A DNA stretch of 64,000 bases from Haemonchus contortus (lineage: Eukaryota > Nematoda > Chromadorea > Rhabditida > Trichostrongylidae). How positions within the stretch are numbered: position 1 is the first letter of the stretch; each line of letters begins with the position of its first letter. Positions 1 through 12,750 of the stretch are shown in pieces. Under the pieces are notes generated by a model. The model did not search any database, was not told the DNA's origin, and saw only the letters and a program-made list of their open reading frames with translations. The stretch spans positions 18,255,615 to 18,319,614 of the forward strand of contig LS997564.1 in NCBI GenBank assembly GCA_000469685.2, written 5' to 3'. Both the position numbers and the translations under genes were made by a program.

Positions 1-1053
1 CAGAATTCTGCTATCGTTCTCAATGAAGTCATTTCTCTCTGCTGTGGTGTTTGAATGGTCACTGTGATCCCCGAGCTCCAGCTTCTTTTTAGGCTTTGTA
101 ACTCTGACCCTCAATGAGATCACATCGGTAGAAATGGTCCCTCACGGTCATAGATTTCTTGCTTTTTACCCATCGAAGCGAACCCCACCTACTTACACCG
201 ACCATAAGGAGATCCTAATGGTTAATGAATCTTCAGTATTCGAAGAGACAGTCACCCTCCTGCCTTTCTGTCTTAGTGAACACTGAGAATGCATGAATGT
301 TCAAAGTTCGGGAGAGAATCAGATGGGGAGGGGGGTCATACCGGCAGTGCAGTTTTTCTCAAAACCATGCCTGAAATCTTCTACCTCGTCTTCCGAGCGT
401 TGTTCCCGTACAGGTGCAATCCGCTGTTTCTGTTAGCAGGTACTCCCTTCGATCTGAGTCTGAGATCCCCACCTTTCTCCTAGCGATTTCCCAAAACTAT
501 GCTTGCCACTTCGCTAAATACTGCCCCAAGACGTGAATGTTGCTATCAAGGGGGTTACAATTACAAAGTTTTAGAACGGTCTTGAACAGATCGTCCTGAT
601 GCAACCTTCCATTACTATTCATAACTTAGCTACTATACAAATCGCTTATGGAGGTTTCCAAAAAAAAGTTTTCTTTAGATGATTACAGACAAACAGCCAT
701 CTTTTTTCTCGGACGTCATCAGTTAAAATTACGTAAAAAGGGATGAACCGAGTGAAAACAAAACATTGCCGAGGAGTGGAGCTCTAGCTGTTGGATAGAT
801 GCGGTGGGAACATCTGGCGGCATCATTACTTGGGAGCATCTGTCGCCAATGGCTTTTTTACCGTCGGTGAAGTCGAATTCCGCCCAGAGAACCGCGATGA
901 ATAAATGCCATAAATTCAAATACTATTTGCTTCTGTGAACCGTAGGATTTCCATGGTGGGAAGTTCAAATCGGTCGACTTTTTACTAACTCCCTTCTTCC
1001 CTAAAGGAAAAAAGGAAATCATCAAAAAAATGAGAGTTCGAATACGCGCTCCA
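1..1053. other. Non-coding stretch, nothing recognised
   Basis: No reading frame longer than about 66 codons and no repeat or RNA gene that I can recognise. The short frames on both strands have no similarity that I know and no convincing splice context. Confidence 0.5.
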
Positions 1054-1127
1054 AATCCTATTCCTCTTCATCGTTTCGTTTGGAGCTTTATATAGCTCCG
1101 AACGAAACGATGAAGAGGAATAGGATT
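1054..1127. repeat. Long near-perfect foldback (34-bp arms, 6-nt loop)
   Basis: Positions 1054-1087 and 1094-1127 are reverse complements over 34 nt. The only non-Watson-Crick pair is a T-G wobble (1081 opposite 1100). The loop at 1088-1093 is TTATAT. If transcribed, this would give a nearly perfect hairpin of about 74 nt. A canonical miRNA precursor normally has bulges and a shorter duplex, so a small foldback element or a hairpin source of small RNA fits better. No flanking target duplication was identified. Confidence 0.85.
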
Positions 1128-3060
1128 CCTCATCTTCCCCCGTGACGACTGAGAGGTCCTACTGCATGCAGTTCGTATGACGAGACACAACTAACTACAG
1201 TGAGCGAGTCGGGATTTCCAATAGGTTCCTTTGGGAACTCCTTGCAAATTTGGTCAGATTAGTATTGCTCGAAGTATTGACCATGTGATTTCATATCTTT
1301 ACCACTACGATTCCTAGACATACCAGGAGTTTCAGGAGAAGTATTAAATAGACGTCATTCCAGGTCCTTGTGAGCAGTTACGCATTAAAGGGGCCTTGAC
1401 CGCGACTTTCTACTGTACCTACAAGTTTGTCTTATCTTCCTATATGACCAAGCAGACTTCGTTACTTCTCAAAGGCAGAACGATCTGACGATCTCACAGT
1501 CAGAACGGTTGACGCCGTCACTGCTTTAACATTAATAGACCAATCCTTTTTTGTACGTTCAGGCACACGTCCTAGATGACTAGAGACCCTGTAGCAGGTT
1601 CGAGACATTCATCTCGGACCCCACACCGTTGCTTTCCACCTATTCACTTAATCGTTACGCACACCTCTAAATAAGTTTCTTTTCCATGTCTTTATCTGCT
1701 AGGCTTTTCTGATAGACGTTTATTAGGCATTGCCTCTTTCACCTAAACTGTCATGAGCCCCATAAGGGTAGCGAGAAAGGAGAGTAAAATGGTGGTGTTC
1801 GAAATTGGTTGACCATTGTGGACTGCGCCATGCATTTTATCTTCATTCAAGGTCGAAAGGCACTCGAAAATGTGCTTATCGATGTAGACAACGTCAGGTG
1901 GTAGCTCAAGAGAGGCCGATTCAGTATATGTAGGCAATTAATGCAACACCGCATAAGTCGGACATTTCCAACTGTATTCCAAATGAAGTGGACTCACTTC
2001 GAACTCAGTTTTATTTCCGTCCTTCTGGAAGTGGGATTAGCACATAACCGAAAATAAGTCAATTCGGCGAATAATTGGAAGTATCAGATAAGGCTGAAGG
2101 AGTAAAGAGGGATTTGAAGATTTTATCGGCAGTTAAAGCTCAAATAATAAGGCGGCGAGAGAAAAGATCGTCCAGCACTCTTCAGTACAATCACAAAGAA
2201 TAGCTCCCGACTTCGAATTTGTTTACAGGACCAGTTTGCCGCGATAAACATCTCTGGTTGATGTTGAGAAACCAAATACGACTCTTTCCTTGAGGTAACC
2301 TTACCGCTTAGTTGTCGACGGTGGTCCGGGGAAGAGAAAAAACGGACAAAGTGGACCAGTTTTTTTTTGGGCCGCTTCTTGCTCAGTACCTGTTTGCACT
2401 TCGGTAATTTAGCTGGAAAAGCTGAAAGCTGAATGAAAAGAAACGCCGAATGGCTGTCGTGGGGCTATCGCTGATTGAATCGCGGACACATACGATCACA
2501 ATCGGCATTGACGACGATGTTCAGACAGGGAAACATCCTTTTTCGGCGACATGGGACATTTTTCACGGGATCAGGCTGACGCCTCGCTTTTTCTGCCTGA
2601 TTAATGACGGAATCGAACTGGTTGAAATGAAATGCGAAGGGAACGACGTGGAGGAAGGGCACATCAAAAACGTGTTGAAGGTTGTACCCATTTTAAGATG
2701 TCCTTGACGCTTTTTTCGGATTTCAAGGCAAAGAAATGATTTATAAAGGTACCATAAGGCTCTTAATAAGGACCCATAGTCAAATTTTAATCAGCGATGA
2801 TAGTCTACTATTGAACAGGAGTAAAGCATATAAAAATGTTACAAAATCGAAATATAAGCTCAATGAATACAGAATCGTGTTCGAAGCCATATGAAATCGT
2901 TGGCATTGTTGAAAAAAAGATATCGATCTGCTCCTATTCATCAACCCCACCTGGGAAAATCCCATCAATTCTGTTTCTATTGGGAACCGCAGGGCACTTT
3001 TTGTAAACATTCGGTCCAAACAGCAGCTGATAAGGGAAAGACAGCTCAACCAAGGAAGAC
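1128..3060. other. Non-coding stretch with one unassigned open frame
   Basis: Mostly featureless. The segment 2450-2707 (+) is open for 85 codons and is somewhat GC-richer than its surroundings; its complement is also open for 65 codons. I recognise no family in either translation and see no strong splice acceptor or donor, so I do not call an exon. Confidence 0.4.
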
Positions 3061-3061
3061 T

Positions 3062-3098
3062 AATGGGGGAGGGAAGGGGAAGGGGAAGGGAAGGGTAG
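3062..3098 (+). repeat. G-rich (GGGGAA)n tract, G-quadruplex-prone
   Basis: A run of G-tracts of three to five separated by one or two A residues (GGGGGA, GGGA, AGGGGA repeated). There are at least four G-runs of three or more within 40 nt, which satisfies the usual G-quadruplex pattern on the + strand. Confidence 0.75.
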
Positions 3099-6000
3099 CT
3101 AAACCACGTAGGTAATAGTACTCCTATCCCAAGGCAAGTTTGGATCTAAGGGGAGGGTTCAAGCTAGGTTAAGGGTCGATTGTTCTGTAAGTTGGAGTAG
3201 ATCCGAGACATGATGCTCTGATATTGCTTACGTTCCATGCTATACACAAAAAATAGGTAAACATAAAGGAAAATAAAGATAAGAAGATTCTAACTTCCTT
3301 GTAAGAACCATCTGGCCATACAAGGAAGTTGACAACAAGCCCTTTCTACAGAAACCTCTCGTGTTACCAAATCTGACCACAAGTTCACAGCGGTAAAAAG
3401 GATTGATGGTCTTCCGAGATAAACAGCAAAAAAAAAAAGAAAATAAACGACGAAAAAGAGGAAGGAAGAAGGAAAGGAGACAACATTTTTTGCTTGAAGG
3501 GTCGTGTAGATTGGAAAAAAATCGTTGATTTAGTTCTGAAACAAGTAAAAATTCAGTAGGAGATCACGCATCGTAGTACAAAGGCAGCCGAGAGACAGTT
3601 ACAGTACACTATCCATACTACGTTATTTATAGTAAAATGAACAGAGAGGACTGAAGAATGAAGAGATCGGGAAATAACCAGGACAAAGGAAAACGTAGAA
3701 ATGTATAAAAAGATAATTGATAAGGGCAAATAAACGGGTGCACTTTTGGAATCGAAAGCGACACGGGCATTTGAGTTGGCTGCACTTGAAACGTATACAA
3801 ACGTCACGATGATATCGAGGCCGAAGAATGAGGACAGACGTTCCAAACGTTCCCCATCATGCTACGCCCAACGAGCGTAGCAACATGGTAAACAGTCTTT
3901 TTCATGGTTCTATTTGGCTACAGAATTTCTCTAGAAAGACGTCTTTGAGGTATGCAGAATGGTAGCGCCAGATAGTGTTAGGTGTTGATCAATTCCGTTT
4001 CAGAATCCTACCAGAACCACCTTCGATACCGTAAATGATCGCACAGTTACCCAGGAGGCAGGTAGGCGTATAAGGCTAAAAGATAGGTGGCAAAGTAAGG
4101 GCTGTCTGGAGGAATATCCCAGAGCATCCGAAGGAATGGCACAGCTCAGCATCATAGATTAATAAGGGGGCTCGCCCAAGTCTCAACAAAAAGCTTATCG
4201 GCTGAGGTATTTCTATGCATATTATATTACACAACACGACATATTAATTATTATAATCAATAATAAAAGTACCATAATCAAGTCATTGCCATTTTCTGAG
4301 AGGATGATTCGATAAAGACGAGAACAGTGGAAATCACCAGCTAAGACTAATTGTAATGTGACTGCCCTTTGGAACTTAAGTAGTCGCCCGAATTGAGTTC
4401 AAGTGGTATTGCGTGACTAACCTCAGATGGTCTTGGACATTTATGAGCATGAAAGAAACCCATTACCTTTCCAAGGTGCCTACTTGAACAGTTACGATTC
4501 CTGTAGGAACACCCGTGCTTGCTTTTACCCAGTATATCTTCATTTTAAGTTCTCAAAGGCAGTAAGGGAGTCAATAATAGTAAAATCAAGCTCATAATCA
4601 CTCATCGGCCAAAATACTCCTTAAGTTTAACTGGTAGGGAATAGAAATATTCCAAATTAGGCTGGTGATCGTTAGAGAGGATGCCAATTAATAATCGCCA
4701 TTTAAGGCATGGGAGAAAGTGAGCGTACATGAACAAAGAAATTGAAAAATGTCAAATAAATCACAAAAATTGGCTAAAATTTTGATCAAAATGCTAAATT
4801 ATCATTACATCATAGAGAAACCTTAAGGCATATCCACTTTTGCAGGGGTCATATGAAGAATCGGTCAAAAGTTAACAAAAAAATTATTATTTATATTGAA
4901 AAAACGATCACCACGGTCGAGGAGCAACAGAAGGAAGAAGGAAAGTGGCGAGCATTCCCGAACAATGCGATCAGATCGAGGTGCCGTTCAGTGGGAGGTG
5001 TCGTGGGGAGTCGATCCTTCACAAAGAAACTTTACAAGGTCATCGATGTTCTCACTTTCGTGAAGACGGATGAAATCAATTAGGAATACGACGAGAAAAA
5101 CAGCACGAGTTCGTTGACTCCAACTGGGAACAAACTCCCAGCGTCAAGGACGATTAAAAGGAACACCTAAAGCTTGAACCAGTCGAAATCTTTCGATGAT
5201 AGATGCACTTCAAAAGGATAATCTGAAATTCTTAGCCAATAAAAAAGGCCACTTTAAAACTCCTAAATAGGTCACCATTTCTTTTTTATTGAGGAAAAAT
5301 TGTTCGATGGAATGTAGGCGGAGGGGTAGGAATTCGAAACGACCAGCTAAGGATTAACGTCTGGTGACATCCAAGCCCTTTCAGAACTTGTTTGGCAGGT
5401 CAGGTCCCGGAACGCCCTTTCAAGTACCAGTGAATGAACTCAACTACAATATGTCAGTCACTACGGCCTCTCAGGGGAAAACGATGTTAGGACAGTTGCA
5501 ATTCCTTCCACTTACAAATATACTAGAAGAAATCGTATAATAAAGGGGTGAAAACGAAAAAGCCGGGGGAAAGAGGCAAATCAAAGAAGAAATCCCGAGT
5601 ATTTCTGGCCCAGGCTCTTCGAGTCTGTCGTGTCCGAATGAGCCTATTAGAACTAAATAACGCAATCAAAGGACCTTCAAACACAGCCAGTGACTGTAGA
5701 GAGGTAACCCAGTGGCTCCCATCTCCCCCCAACCTCCCCCCCCCCCCCCACCCCTCCTCTGAGCTCAAAATTCGATCATTCTACTGTCTGTGTCTGCGAA
5801 AGCATAAGCAACGATGTAACCAATGTAACTCATAAAATCACCCAATGTACCCCATAACGTAACCCTATGTAATCCACCATGTAAACCAACGCTACCCATC
5901 CATAAATTTGGTAAAACATATAACGGGATAACAGGCAGTTTCGAGACAAATTACTCTCAGAGCAGATGTTCGACCTCATTGAGGGTCGCGCATTCCATCA

Positions 6001-7509
6001 TTCAATCACCCAGAGGACCTTTCTTTTTCAAATTTTTCTATCCCTTACCTCCTTACCAGCACAACGAACTGCATTTCTACAAATCAGTAACTAGTGGGAC
6101 TCTTCGCGTCAACGGTCGCTGAGGAATGGAACTTTTTTGAGTCAGTTTTTTTCTAGAGGGGGAACGCAAAACTTATACCAAGAAGGTTCCAAAGTTATCT
6201 CAGGTTGTTTCGCTGATTAAAGAAAAGTTATAAGGAACTAGCATTCCAATATTCGAAGAGATTATATTTCGATAAAAGGGCACGGAAATCCTTAGTCCGG
6301 ATTACGCGTAGAAGGATTTTCTATCATTAGGTAGGTTTTTTTTTGCTACAACTGTGGAATGAGGGATGGAGGAAGTTATTAGATGAATAACAAGAATATG
6401 AATGTGGTAAAAGGATGACGGACTTTGAAGGAAATGGCAAAATAACCAGTGATCTGTAGCCGTGTAAGCTTCACCCCGTTTGGAACCAGGTTGAAGTGCA
6501 GTAAAGTTCAGAAAACCAAAAAAAACCACAAATGGGTTTGGACTTCTGTAAGACTACATCACTGGAGTCACACCTATAACCGCTTCCGGCGCGTACTGCC
6601 ATAGTCGCGCCAAGCGATAAGATAAGAGGTCTTCTTTCAGAATTAATCACCACTGTGTACTTAGACGCAACAATTCTGACGAAGAAACAAAAATAAAACA
6701 AGCAATCTTAGTAATTTCAGAAATACAAGCTACTCCAATAATTCCGAAAATTCAATTGCCTACTTGTAAGCCTGACGCGACACGAACGTTCCTTACTACG
6801 ATTCCTGAATAGTGTACAGAAACCTTACCTGCCCAAGACGACTTTCATTGAGGCGAGCACGAGCCTGCATCAGTTTCCTACGGGCTTCCATAGTCAATCA
6901 ATATATCGATCGATTACTGTTCGATCATTCCGTTTCGAATTCGGCAAACAAAAATGCTGAAAAGCGCTATATAACGAGAGAAATGTTCCGGAAAAAGGGG
7001 CGGCACGACGAGATCAAGAAATAGAAAATGTGGTCGTATATAAAAAAAAAAGAAAATGGGAAGCTGAAAAAGGAGAAAACGATAGGAAAAGAGTTATCGA
7101 AAAGATCGATGGAATAGATGGAAGAGAAGAAGTTCCAATGAAATATGCTCCCATCAATGGGGTGTTTAGACAGGATTTTGTATTCGTTTTATCAGTGACA
7201 GGGGCGTATCAACATAAGGAAAACTGATAAAATGATGACTGATCGAAAAGTTAATGTTATACTAAGAATGGTCAGAAAAATGGTTATTCTTCAATAACAA
7301 TGCAGTTCAGAAGAATTGATTGGACATTAATCGATCGCTGATTAATTTTGGCTGAAACTATGGCAAAAATGTATCGATAAGGAAAATGAGTCAGCTGTAC
7401 CTTCCGAATGAGTGTGATATATAAGGCAATAAAATTAAATAAAAGAAGAAAGAATAAGGGTGGTGAAAAGAGGAAAGTACTAGAAGTTCCGCTGATAGAA
7501 GCGGAGGCG
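3099..7509. other. Non-coding stretch, low-complexity patches only
   Basis: No gene recognised. It holds a purine-rich A/G stretch near 3428-3480, an AT-rich stretch around 4205-4270, and a run of 14 C at 5736-5749. Frames of 60-97 codons occur on both strands with no recognisable family or splice context. Confidence 0.5.
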
Positions 7510-7630
7510 GGTGTGATGCCTTAGCACCGAAATTGTCGCGTAGCGGCGAGAGGGAGGCCGCGCGCGAAGGAATAGAGCAGAACGCAGCAGCAAGTAAGAA
7601 ATACAGCAACAAAGGATCTAACTGTAGAAC
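7510..7630 (+). mobile_element. Truncated copy of MITE family 1
   Basis: The left 120 bp match the left halves of the two complete elements at 14276-14526 and 15374-15630. Shared features are the GGTGTG start, the GTCGCG...GGCGAGAG block, the CCGCGCGCGAAGGAAT block and AGTAAGAAATACA. The homology stops after about 7630, so the right half and right terminal repeat are missing. Confidence 0.7.
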
Positions 7631-8262
7631 CTATTGTCTATTGCAACCTATTGCAGAATGACTCAGAGAAGTTGCCCAAGGACATTTGAAGAGGAGGAGG
7701 TTCTAGGAGGAGGTCATAAATGAATAGAGGAGTCATACCAAATAACTGGTCGATGTTTCTCAAGCTATTGATTAGATTCATTCAATATGATCTAATTATT
7801 TTTTTATTTATGTAATTTTTAATCGTTCACAATACTTTTATAGATTCATTAACCTAGTTTGGTTTGATTATTTCATTTATCCATTGCACTCATGGCGCAA
7901 ATCCGACCGGATTTAAGGCCGAAACGAAAATTCAAGCGAACATAAATAGGTAAATAAGAAAAAAATAAGTAAATAAGAAAGTAAAAATAAGAAAAAATGA
8001 ACCAAATCAAGGATAAACAAGGAAGAAACTTCAGAGAAAAAGCAGGGCACACATGGATAGCTGGCTTGATCCTGTAAAAAAAAAAGTCATGAACAAGCCT
8101 GTGGCACTAAAGCGATGTAGTACCCCGACAGAGGAATCCGCTCTGCTTTTCTTTGTCCCAATTATCTAGTGTGGTTACTTTCTGAGAGTCAAATAGGTGT
8201 GGGAGACAATGGCGGATGCTTCCTAGTGCAGAACGGTACTACCATATAAAAATCCTCTTCTG
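7631..8262. other. Non-coding stretch, AT-rich
   Basis: Contains A/T-rich sequence around 7790-8000 with repeated AAATAAG words. No gene or element recognised. Confidence 0.5.
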
Positions 8263-8335
8263 AGTTTGAACCTCGCCATTCCATTGCGCTATCGCGAACG
8301 CTGCGGACCATTCAACCACGGAATAGGGCGTGTCA
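8263..8335 (-). repeat. tRNA-like head of a possible SINE
   Basis: Read on the minus strand this has an A-box-like GTTGAATGGTCC followed about 40 nt later by a B-box-like GAGGTTCAAACTC, the Pol III internal promoter arrangement of tRNA-derived SINEs. It does not fold as a good tRNA and has no clear body downstream, so it is a weak call. Confidence 0.35.
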
Positions 8336-9237
8336 ATAAACAGTTTATAAATAAAGGAAAAAGAAAAAGATTGGGTCTCAAAGCAGACGGCGAAGTGAGT
8401 GGTGGAGTGGCTGCAACAGAGCGGTTAACAACCGCTCTTCTTGTCAAAGTGATCAGAAGACGATAAGGAGTGGCATCAATCAAATGAATGTTTTGTGCCC
8501 ACTACGAGGTAATTCGATAGGTTTCATATTTTTTGGATTCTTTTCAAGGAGACAATCAATTAATGTGCATGTATACCACCGACCCGCCAACTGAACAGTT
8601 CAAGTGATCCTATTACTCGAAAAATTCTCGAGCTAGTTACCCATGAAGGAGTGGCGTTCGGTTACGATAACGGGCAATACGGCGGAATTCAAAACACCTA
8701 TCCAATTTTATTGGTGCTCAAATGGGATGTAATTTCACGCTCAGTACTTTTAGCTGACCTTTTGGGTGTGAAATTCTAATTTGTCTGAGGAGGTTGAAGA
8801 TTCCGTTTCCTACGAAGTTACCTGGAGTGACATTCGAATTAGTACAGGCTCTAAATCAGCGTCTCGTAAAGTTTTTAACGGACAAGGACACGAGAACACC
8901 TGAACATAAAATTCAAGAAAAGATGGCAGAAATTTATCGGAAAAAGGCTATATACCAGTCTTCCCTGTGATGCAACACTGCGGACATGGAGTAATACCAG
9001 TGGGTTCGCTATTGTGCATGATAAAGGGAAAAAACCCGCTCCATCAGCCATTTCTTGGGTCAAATACGCATTCATAAGCCATTACTCTTCTAGAGGAGAG
9101 TACGATGCGTGTAGGATTATCCGAGCCGGAAAGCTTTATCCTTCATGCAAATGGCAGCTTCACAACTTTTCTGACAATCCAGCAATGGCCTTCAGACGGA
9201 CCAAGCAAATGCAGTTTGACCGTGGTATCGTTTGTAT

Positions 9238-9273
9238 TGAATGATGCCAGCTGAAAAGCTCTGGCATTATTCA
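9238..9273. repeat. Small hairpin, 13-bp stem
   Basis: 9238-9250 pairs with 9261-9273 (12 Watson-Crick pairs and one G-T wobble) around a 10-nt loop. A related imperfect inverted copy of the stem words GATGCCAG and GGCTTTTCA follows at 9280-9310. There is no T-run after the hairpin and no gene next to it to regulate. Confidence 0.6.
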
Positions 9274-9534
9274 GTACAAATGATGCCAGGGCTTTTCAAA
9301 CTGGCAACATGAAGGCATAGTCGAGTGACTACGAAAGTGGTCACTATAGGTGATCAAAAAGTAAAATCCACATCGGTATTGATGTTTACCGAGAAATTTT
9401 TTCAGAAGAAAGCTCTTTTCAGAAGATGAGGTCAAGAATGCAAACAGTAGTAGCAATTTGAGCCTCTTTCAACTGACTCCTTCCGTAGAAAATGAAAGTG
9501 AAGAAAACGTCGCGGCAGCGATTGTCCCGTTTCG

Positions 9535-9762
9535 GGCTGCGGCCATGGGTTCGGCTTCCCTTCGGAATCGTGGATACGCTTGAATGGGCACAACTATCTG
9601 CGGAGACCAGTCAATTCACAGGTCAATGCTTCTAACGTCCAAGACGAGTCTCTCGAATAACTGGATCCGTAAGGTTCGGACGGGTGGGATTTGATCCAGA
9701 GCTTTGCAACTGAACACTACGCTTGGTAACGGCTCTACCAGGCACTACCGCCGCACGCTACT
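9535..9762 (-). repeat. Possible tRNA-derived SINE, second type
   Basis: On the minus strand the head begins near 9755 with GGCGGTAGTGCCTGGTAGAGC, resembling the 5' half of a tRNA including the A box. A B-box-like GGATCAAATCC follows near 9690. The remaining 150 bp share short words with the main SINE family (GACGAGTCT near 9640). Only one copy is visible here, so the boundaries are approximate. Confidence 0.4.
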
Positions 9763-11514
9763 GGGTTGTACCAGTTGTGCAGGGTAAAAACTGTGCCTTG
9801 ATAAGAGGCTCCCATTTCCTGCTTTTTTAAGTACCTAGAGCCATTGAAATAAACTGCGTTCATTTACAGCGCCCTTATTTATTTTTGTCCGAAAAGGACA
9901 AATAAGAAATATTTCGAGAAAAGGTTTCCATGATTTGGAAAAACGCTGGCTAGCGGCCAGGGGCAAATAACCATTACTATTGCACACAGCAAGAAAAACA
10001 ATAACTAAGGACCTCATAGGTAAACAAATTGAATGCAAAGAAGCCTATTAATTTCAGGATAGTGTTAGATGAAGCACTGTATCACACCTGAGCGCCTGAG
10101 CGACACAGACCGATAACGAAGCACAAGCTAGCAGCAGTGATATCCTAAGGTGAATCAATCTCTCAAAGACGGGTTGGATGAGGTTTTTAGGGGGGTACGC
10201 ACGTAATTGAAGAAGAAGAAAAACGAAAGATAAAGCGATCGACGACGAAGTAATCCCCTTCTGGACCCAATTTCTCTGACATTCAAGCCGTAGGGAAACA
10301 TTCCGAAAAATAATTTCACAACAAATAATAAGAATGGTTTAGAGGAGTCAAAAACGAAAAGGCTCCAAGAAAAAACGTCATTGGACGTACCCAAGAGGAA
10401 AAAATGAGTGTTCAAAGGAAGAATTTTGAATAGTCTACACTATGGGCGAATCGGGGTGGCAGATGAAGCTGGTGACTAACGTGGAAAGAGGTGCCCGCGC
10501 GTCGTCCTCGATGAATCACCCTCAAAATTCCTGGTGATCAAACCAGTGTACGAAAAAAATATTTCCGGGAACTGTTCGAGAGTTTTGCTGTAGCTTTTCT
10601 ATAACTCCTCCTATTTGAATAGTGTTCCTGCGCGGTTCAGAATGAAGCGAGCCTTAACTGTTGGCGTGATGCTTGGGCCAGGTCGCACATGCCAAGCTTG
10701 GATTTTTACGAGGATGATATATAACGTTGCCCTTTATCTACATACGTACAACCGACGACGAGCTTCAGCTAGTTGCCCCAACAGACACATGTCTTACATT
10801 AGTTGACTGCTTTGGCTGATTGCCCCGTCTTGCACGATGTGAAAGGGTTCACAGAAAAAGCTGTTTAGAGATAACCCAAAAGGAATCAACGTAGCCGATG
10901 AGCGCTATCTGACGTGGAAAGGAGCGCTTGCGAGCCTTACTTTCCTAGCTCACATGCCGAGTAGCGACATCACCTATTACCCAATGAGACCGTAGAACTG
11001 AGGAGGGGCATATATCCCCATGGGCTCAGTAAGGATATGTGTCCAATTGATCTGCACTTCTGCATATATCCACACAAAGGTCAACTTCATTTGAAAATCT
11101 GAATAGGGAGCAGAAAAAAAGACTTTTAGACAAAGAAAACCAGCCATATTAGGACTAAATTCTCCGAAAGTCGGAGACGAGCAGTCGAGAAATCAAGCCG
11201 AACGAGGTCTTAATGCCATTCAAGTCGAAATGATTTAAGAAGTTCAGTTGAAGCTCCATGAGGAAAAGACGATTGCGGGAAAAAACAGAAGCTCGGAGAA
11301 GCCTAACTGGATGTGATCGGTCTCATGCAGAGTCCAATAATGGATGATGGATGGATGAAGTGATTGGGTGCGGTAATGCGATGGGAATGCAGTTTATTGC
11401 CAGCAAAAGAATTGTACGATCTTCCCTATTACATAATGTTCAATCACTTTGTCATCATCACTATAAAGTTTTTCGAATTGTGAAGCGGAGATGAACTTTT
11501 GAGCCAAGAGGTTC
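9763..11514. other. Non-coding stretch, nothing recognised
   Basis: Short frames only, on both strands. No repeat shared with other parts of the window was found. Confidence 0.5.
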
Positions 11515-11945
11515 TCACTTGTCTACATCAAACTCACCTAATAAACGCAGTTCTTGATAGTTTCGAGGTACCCTCTCAGGTTGAAAAGCGGAAGTGCTGA
11601 TGTAGAGGACTACATCGGTGTCGAAGAGAGCGAGAAAAACTGCGTACTTTAGGCTTTTCAAAAGTAGTGGAAATGGAAGTTGTACGAGATCCCCGCGACA
11701 GGTACGACATTTAAGAGGTTTTTGGACGAGATTCAACTTGCCCCATAGGGCAAACAGCTGACTACATCAAACCATAACTGTCCAGAACTGCCTTTCACTG
11801 TTGATATGGTTCATGACAAGTTGCTTGAACTACGCTGTTCCCCTTTGAATGATGCAGGCTCTTCAAAGCCGTTGAAACTCGTCCACTAGTTAGCATTCAC
11901 ACGATACAATCTCTGACCTCTTATTGTGCCTTATCAAGGATGTTT
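11515..11945 (-). repeat. Coding-like dispersed repeat, copy 1
   Basis: Read on the minus strand, this roughly 430-bp segment aligns end to end with 57480-57870 on the plus strand. Both start with CCTTGATAAGG, share GTGGACGAGTTTCAACGG, then a block with GATCTCGTACAAC and GCTTTTCAACC. In this copy the last third is open for 73 codons, and the predicted peptide contains the words LYISTSAFQP and PRNYQELRLL. Differences between copies fall largely at third codon positions, and one gap is a multiple of three. That suggests descent from a real coding sequence of a mobile element or gene family. I do not recognise the protein. A GTGAGT donor-like site follows the TTATTAG near 11537 on the minus strand. 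Confidence 0.6.
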
Positions 11946-11979
11946 TTCGCCCCTATTACGACAGGTGTGGTATAAGGGT

Positions 11980-11999
11980 GGGGGGGGGGGGGGGGGGGG
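11980..11999 (+). repeat. Poly-G tract, 20 G
   Basis: An uninterrupted run of 20 G, preceded by GGGT. Long mono-G tracts are a known feature of Caenorhabditis genomes, where they need the DOG-1/FANCJ helicase for stable replication. That link is by analogy here. Confidence 0.9.
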
Positions 12000-12750
12000 A
12001 CATGTATTCATACTGTAGGGAAATCTCATTGTCAGGAACCATTTGTATCGTGAACTGTGCCTTTAACGTGGCACTTCATAAATCATTTCAATGTGGCACT
12101 CCATAAAAAGCCATACGAAAAACTAGTTGTTTTTAAAAAAAGACCAACCGAGCAATAAAGTTCGGGAAAGTCTTTGCCGGTTGAGCTAGGTCATGGAATT
12201 TTTTGCTGTCATGGGGTCGAGACCAAGGAGTGGAGGATAAGTGGTTTATATAGAGCTTATTACTATTACGATATCATATGAAGTGCCTCATCGAGAAGAA
12301 TGACAGAAACCTCGTGCCTCCAGTGGTTCCCCCACTTTACATTTCAGGTATACTATGATGATGGCGGGAAGACTATCTTCGAGTACCTCTAACAGAAAAT
12401 TTCTACAGAAGTGAACGAGAAAATGTGAATCACGGAAACAACTTTGAATGAGTTCTGTGGTTTTTGGGTGATCGCATGGAAACGTCGTCTGCCCACAATA
12501 AAGCCACGGGAAGCGAATGCATTTTATCCAACAAGCACCCGAGTCGTTCATTTTTCTGAAACCAGCCATCATTACATAAAATTTGATGAGATTCCCCAAT
12601 GGCGCATGATTAAGAGTAGTGGCCGGCCTTCATGGCTGACGAGTGGATCTGTATAGTCAATTATTGAACATTTGACTTATGACAGGCCCCCTTTTCTTAC
12701 CTACTTAGCAGAAACGAATAAGTATATAAAGGTTGTAGGATAAAGTCTTG
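12000..12750. other. Non-coding stretch
   Basis: Nothing identifiable as a gene. 12288-12599 (-) is open for 103 codons and overlaps an open frame on the other strand; neither translation is recognisable. Confidence 0.45.

Noticed and set aside
1054..1127. Canonical miRNA precursor
   Set aside because: The duplex is too long and too perfect, with a 6-nt loop; without small-RNA data it is only a foldback.
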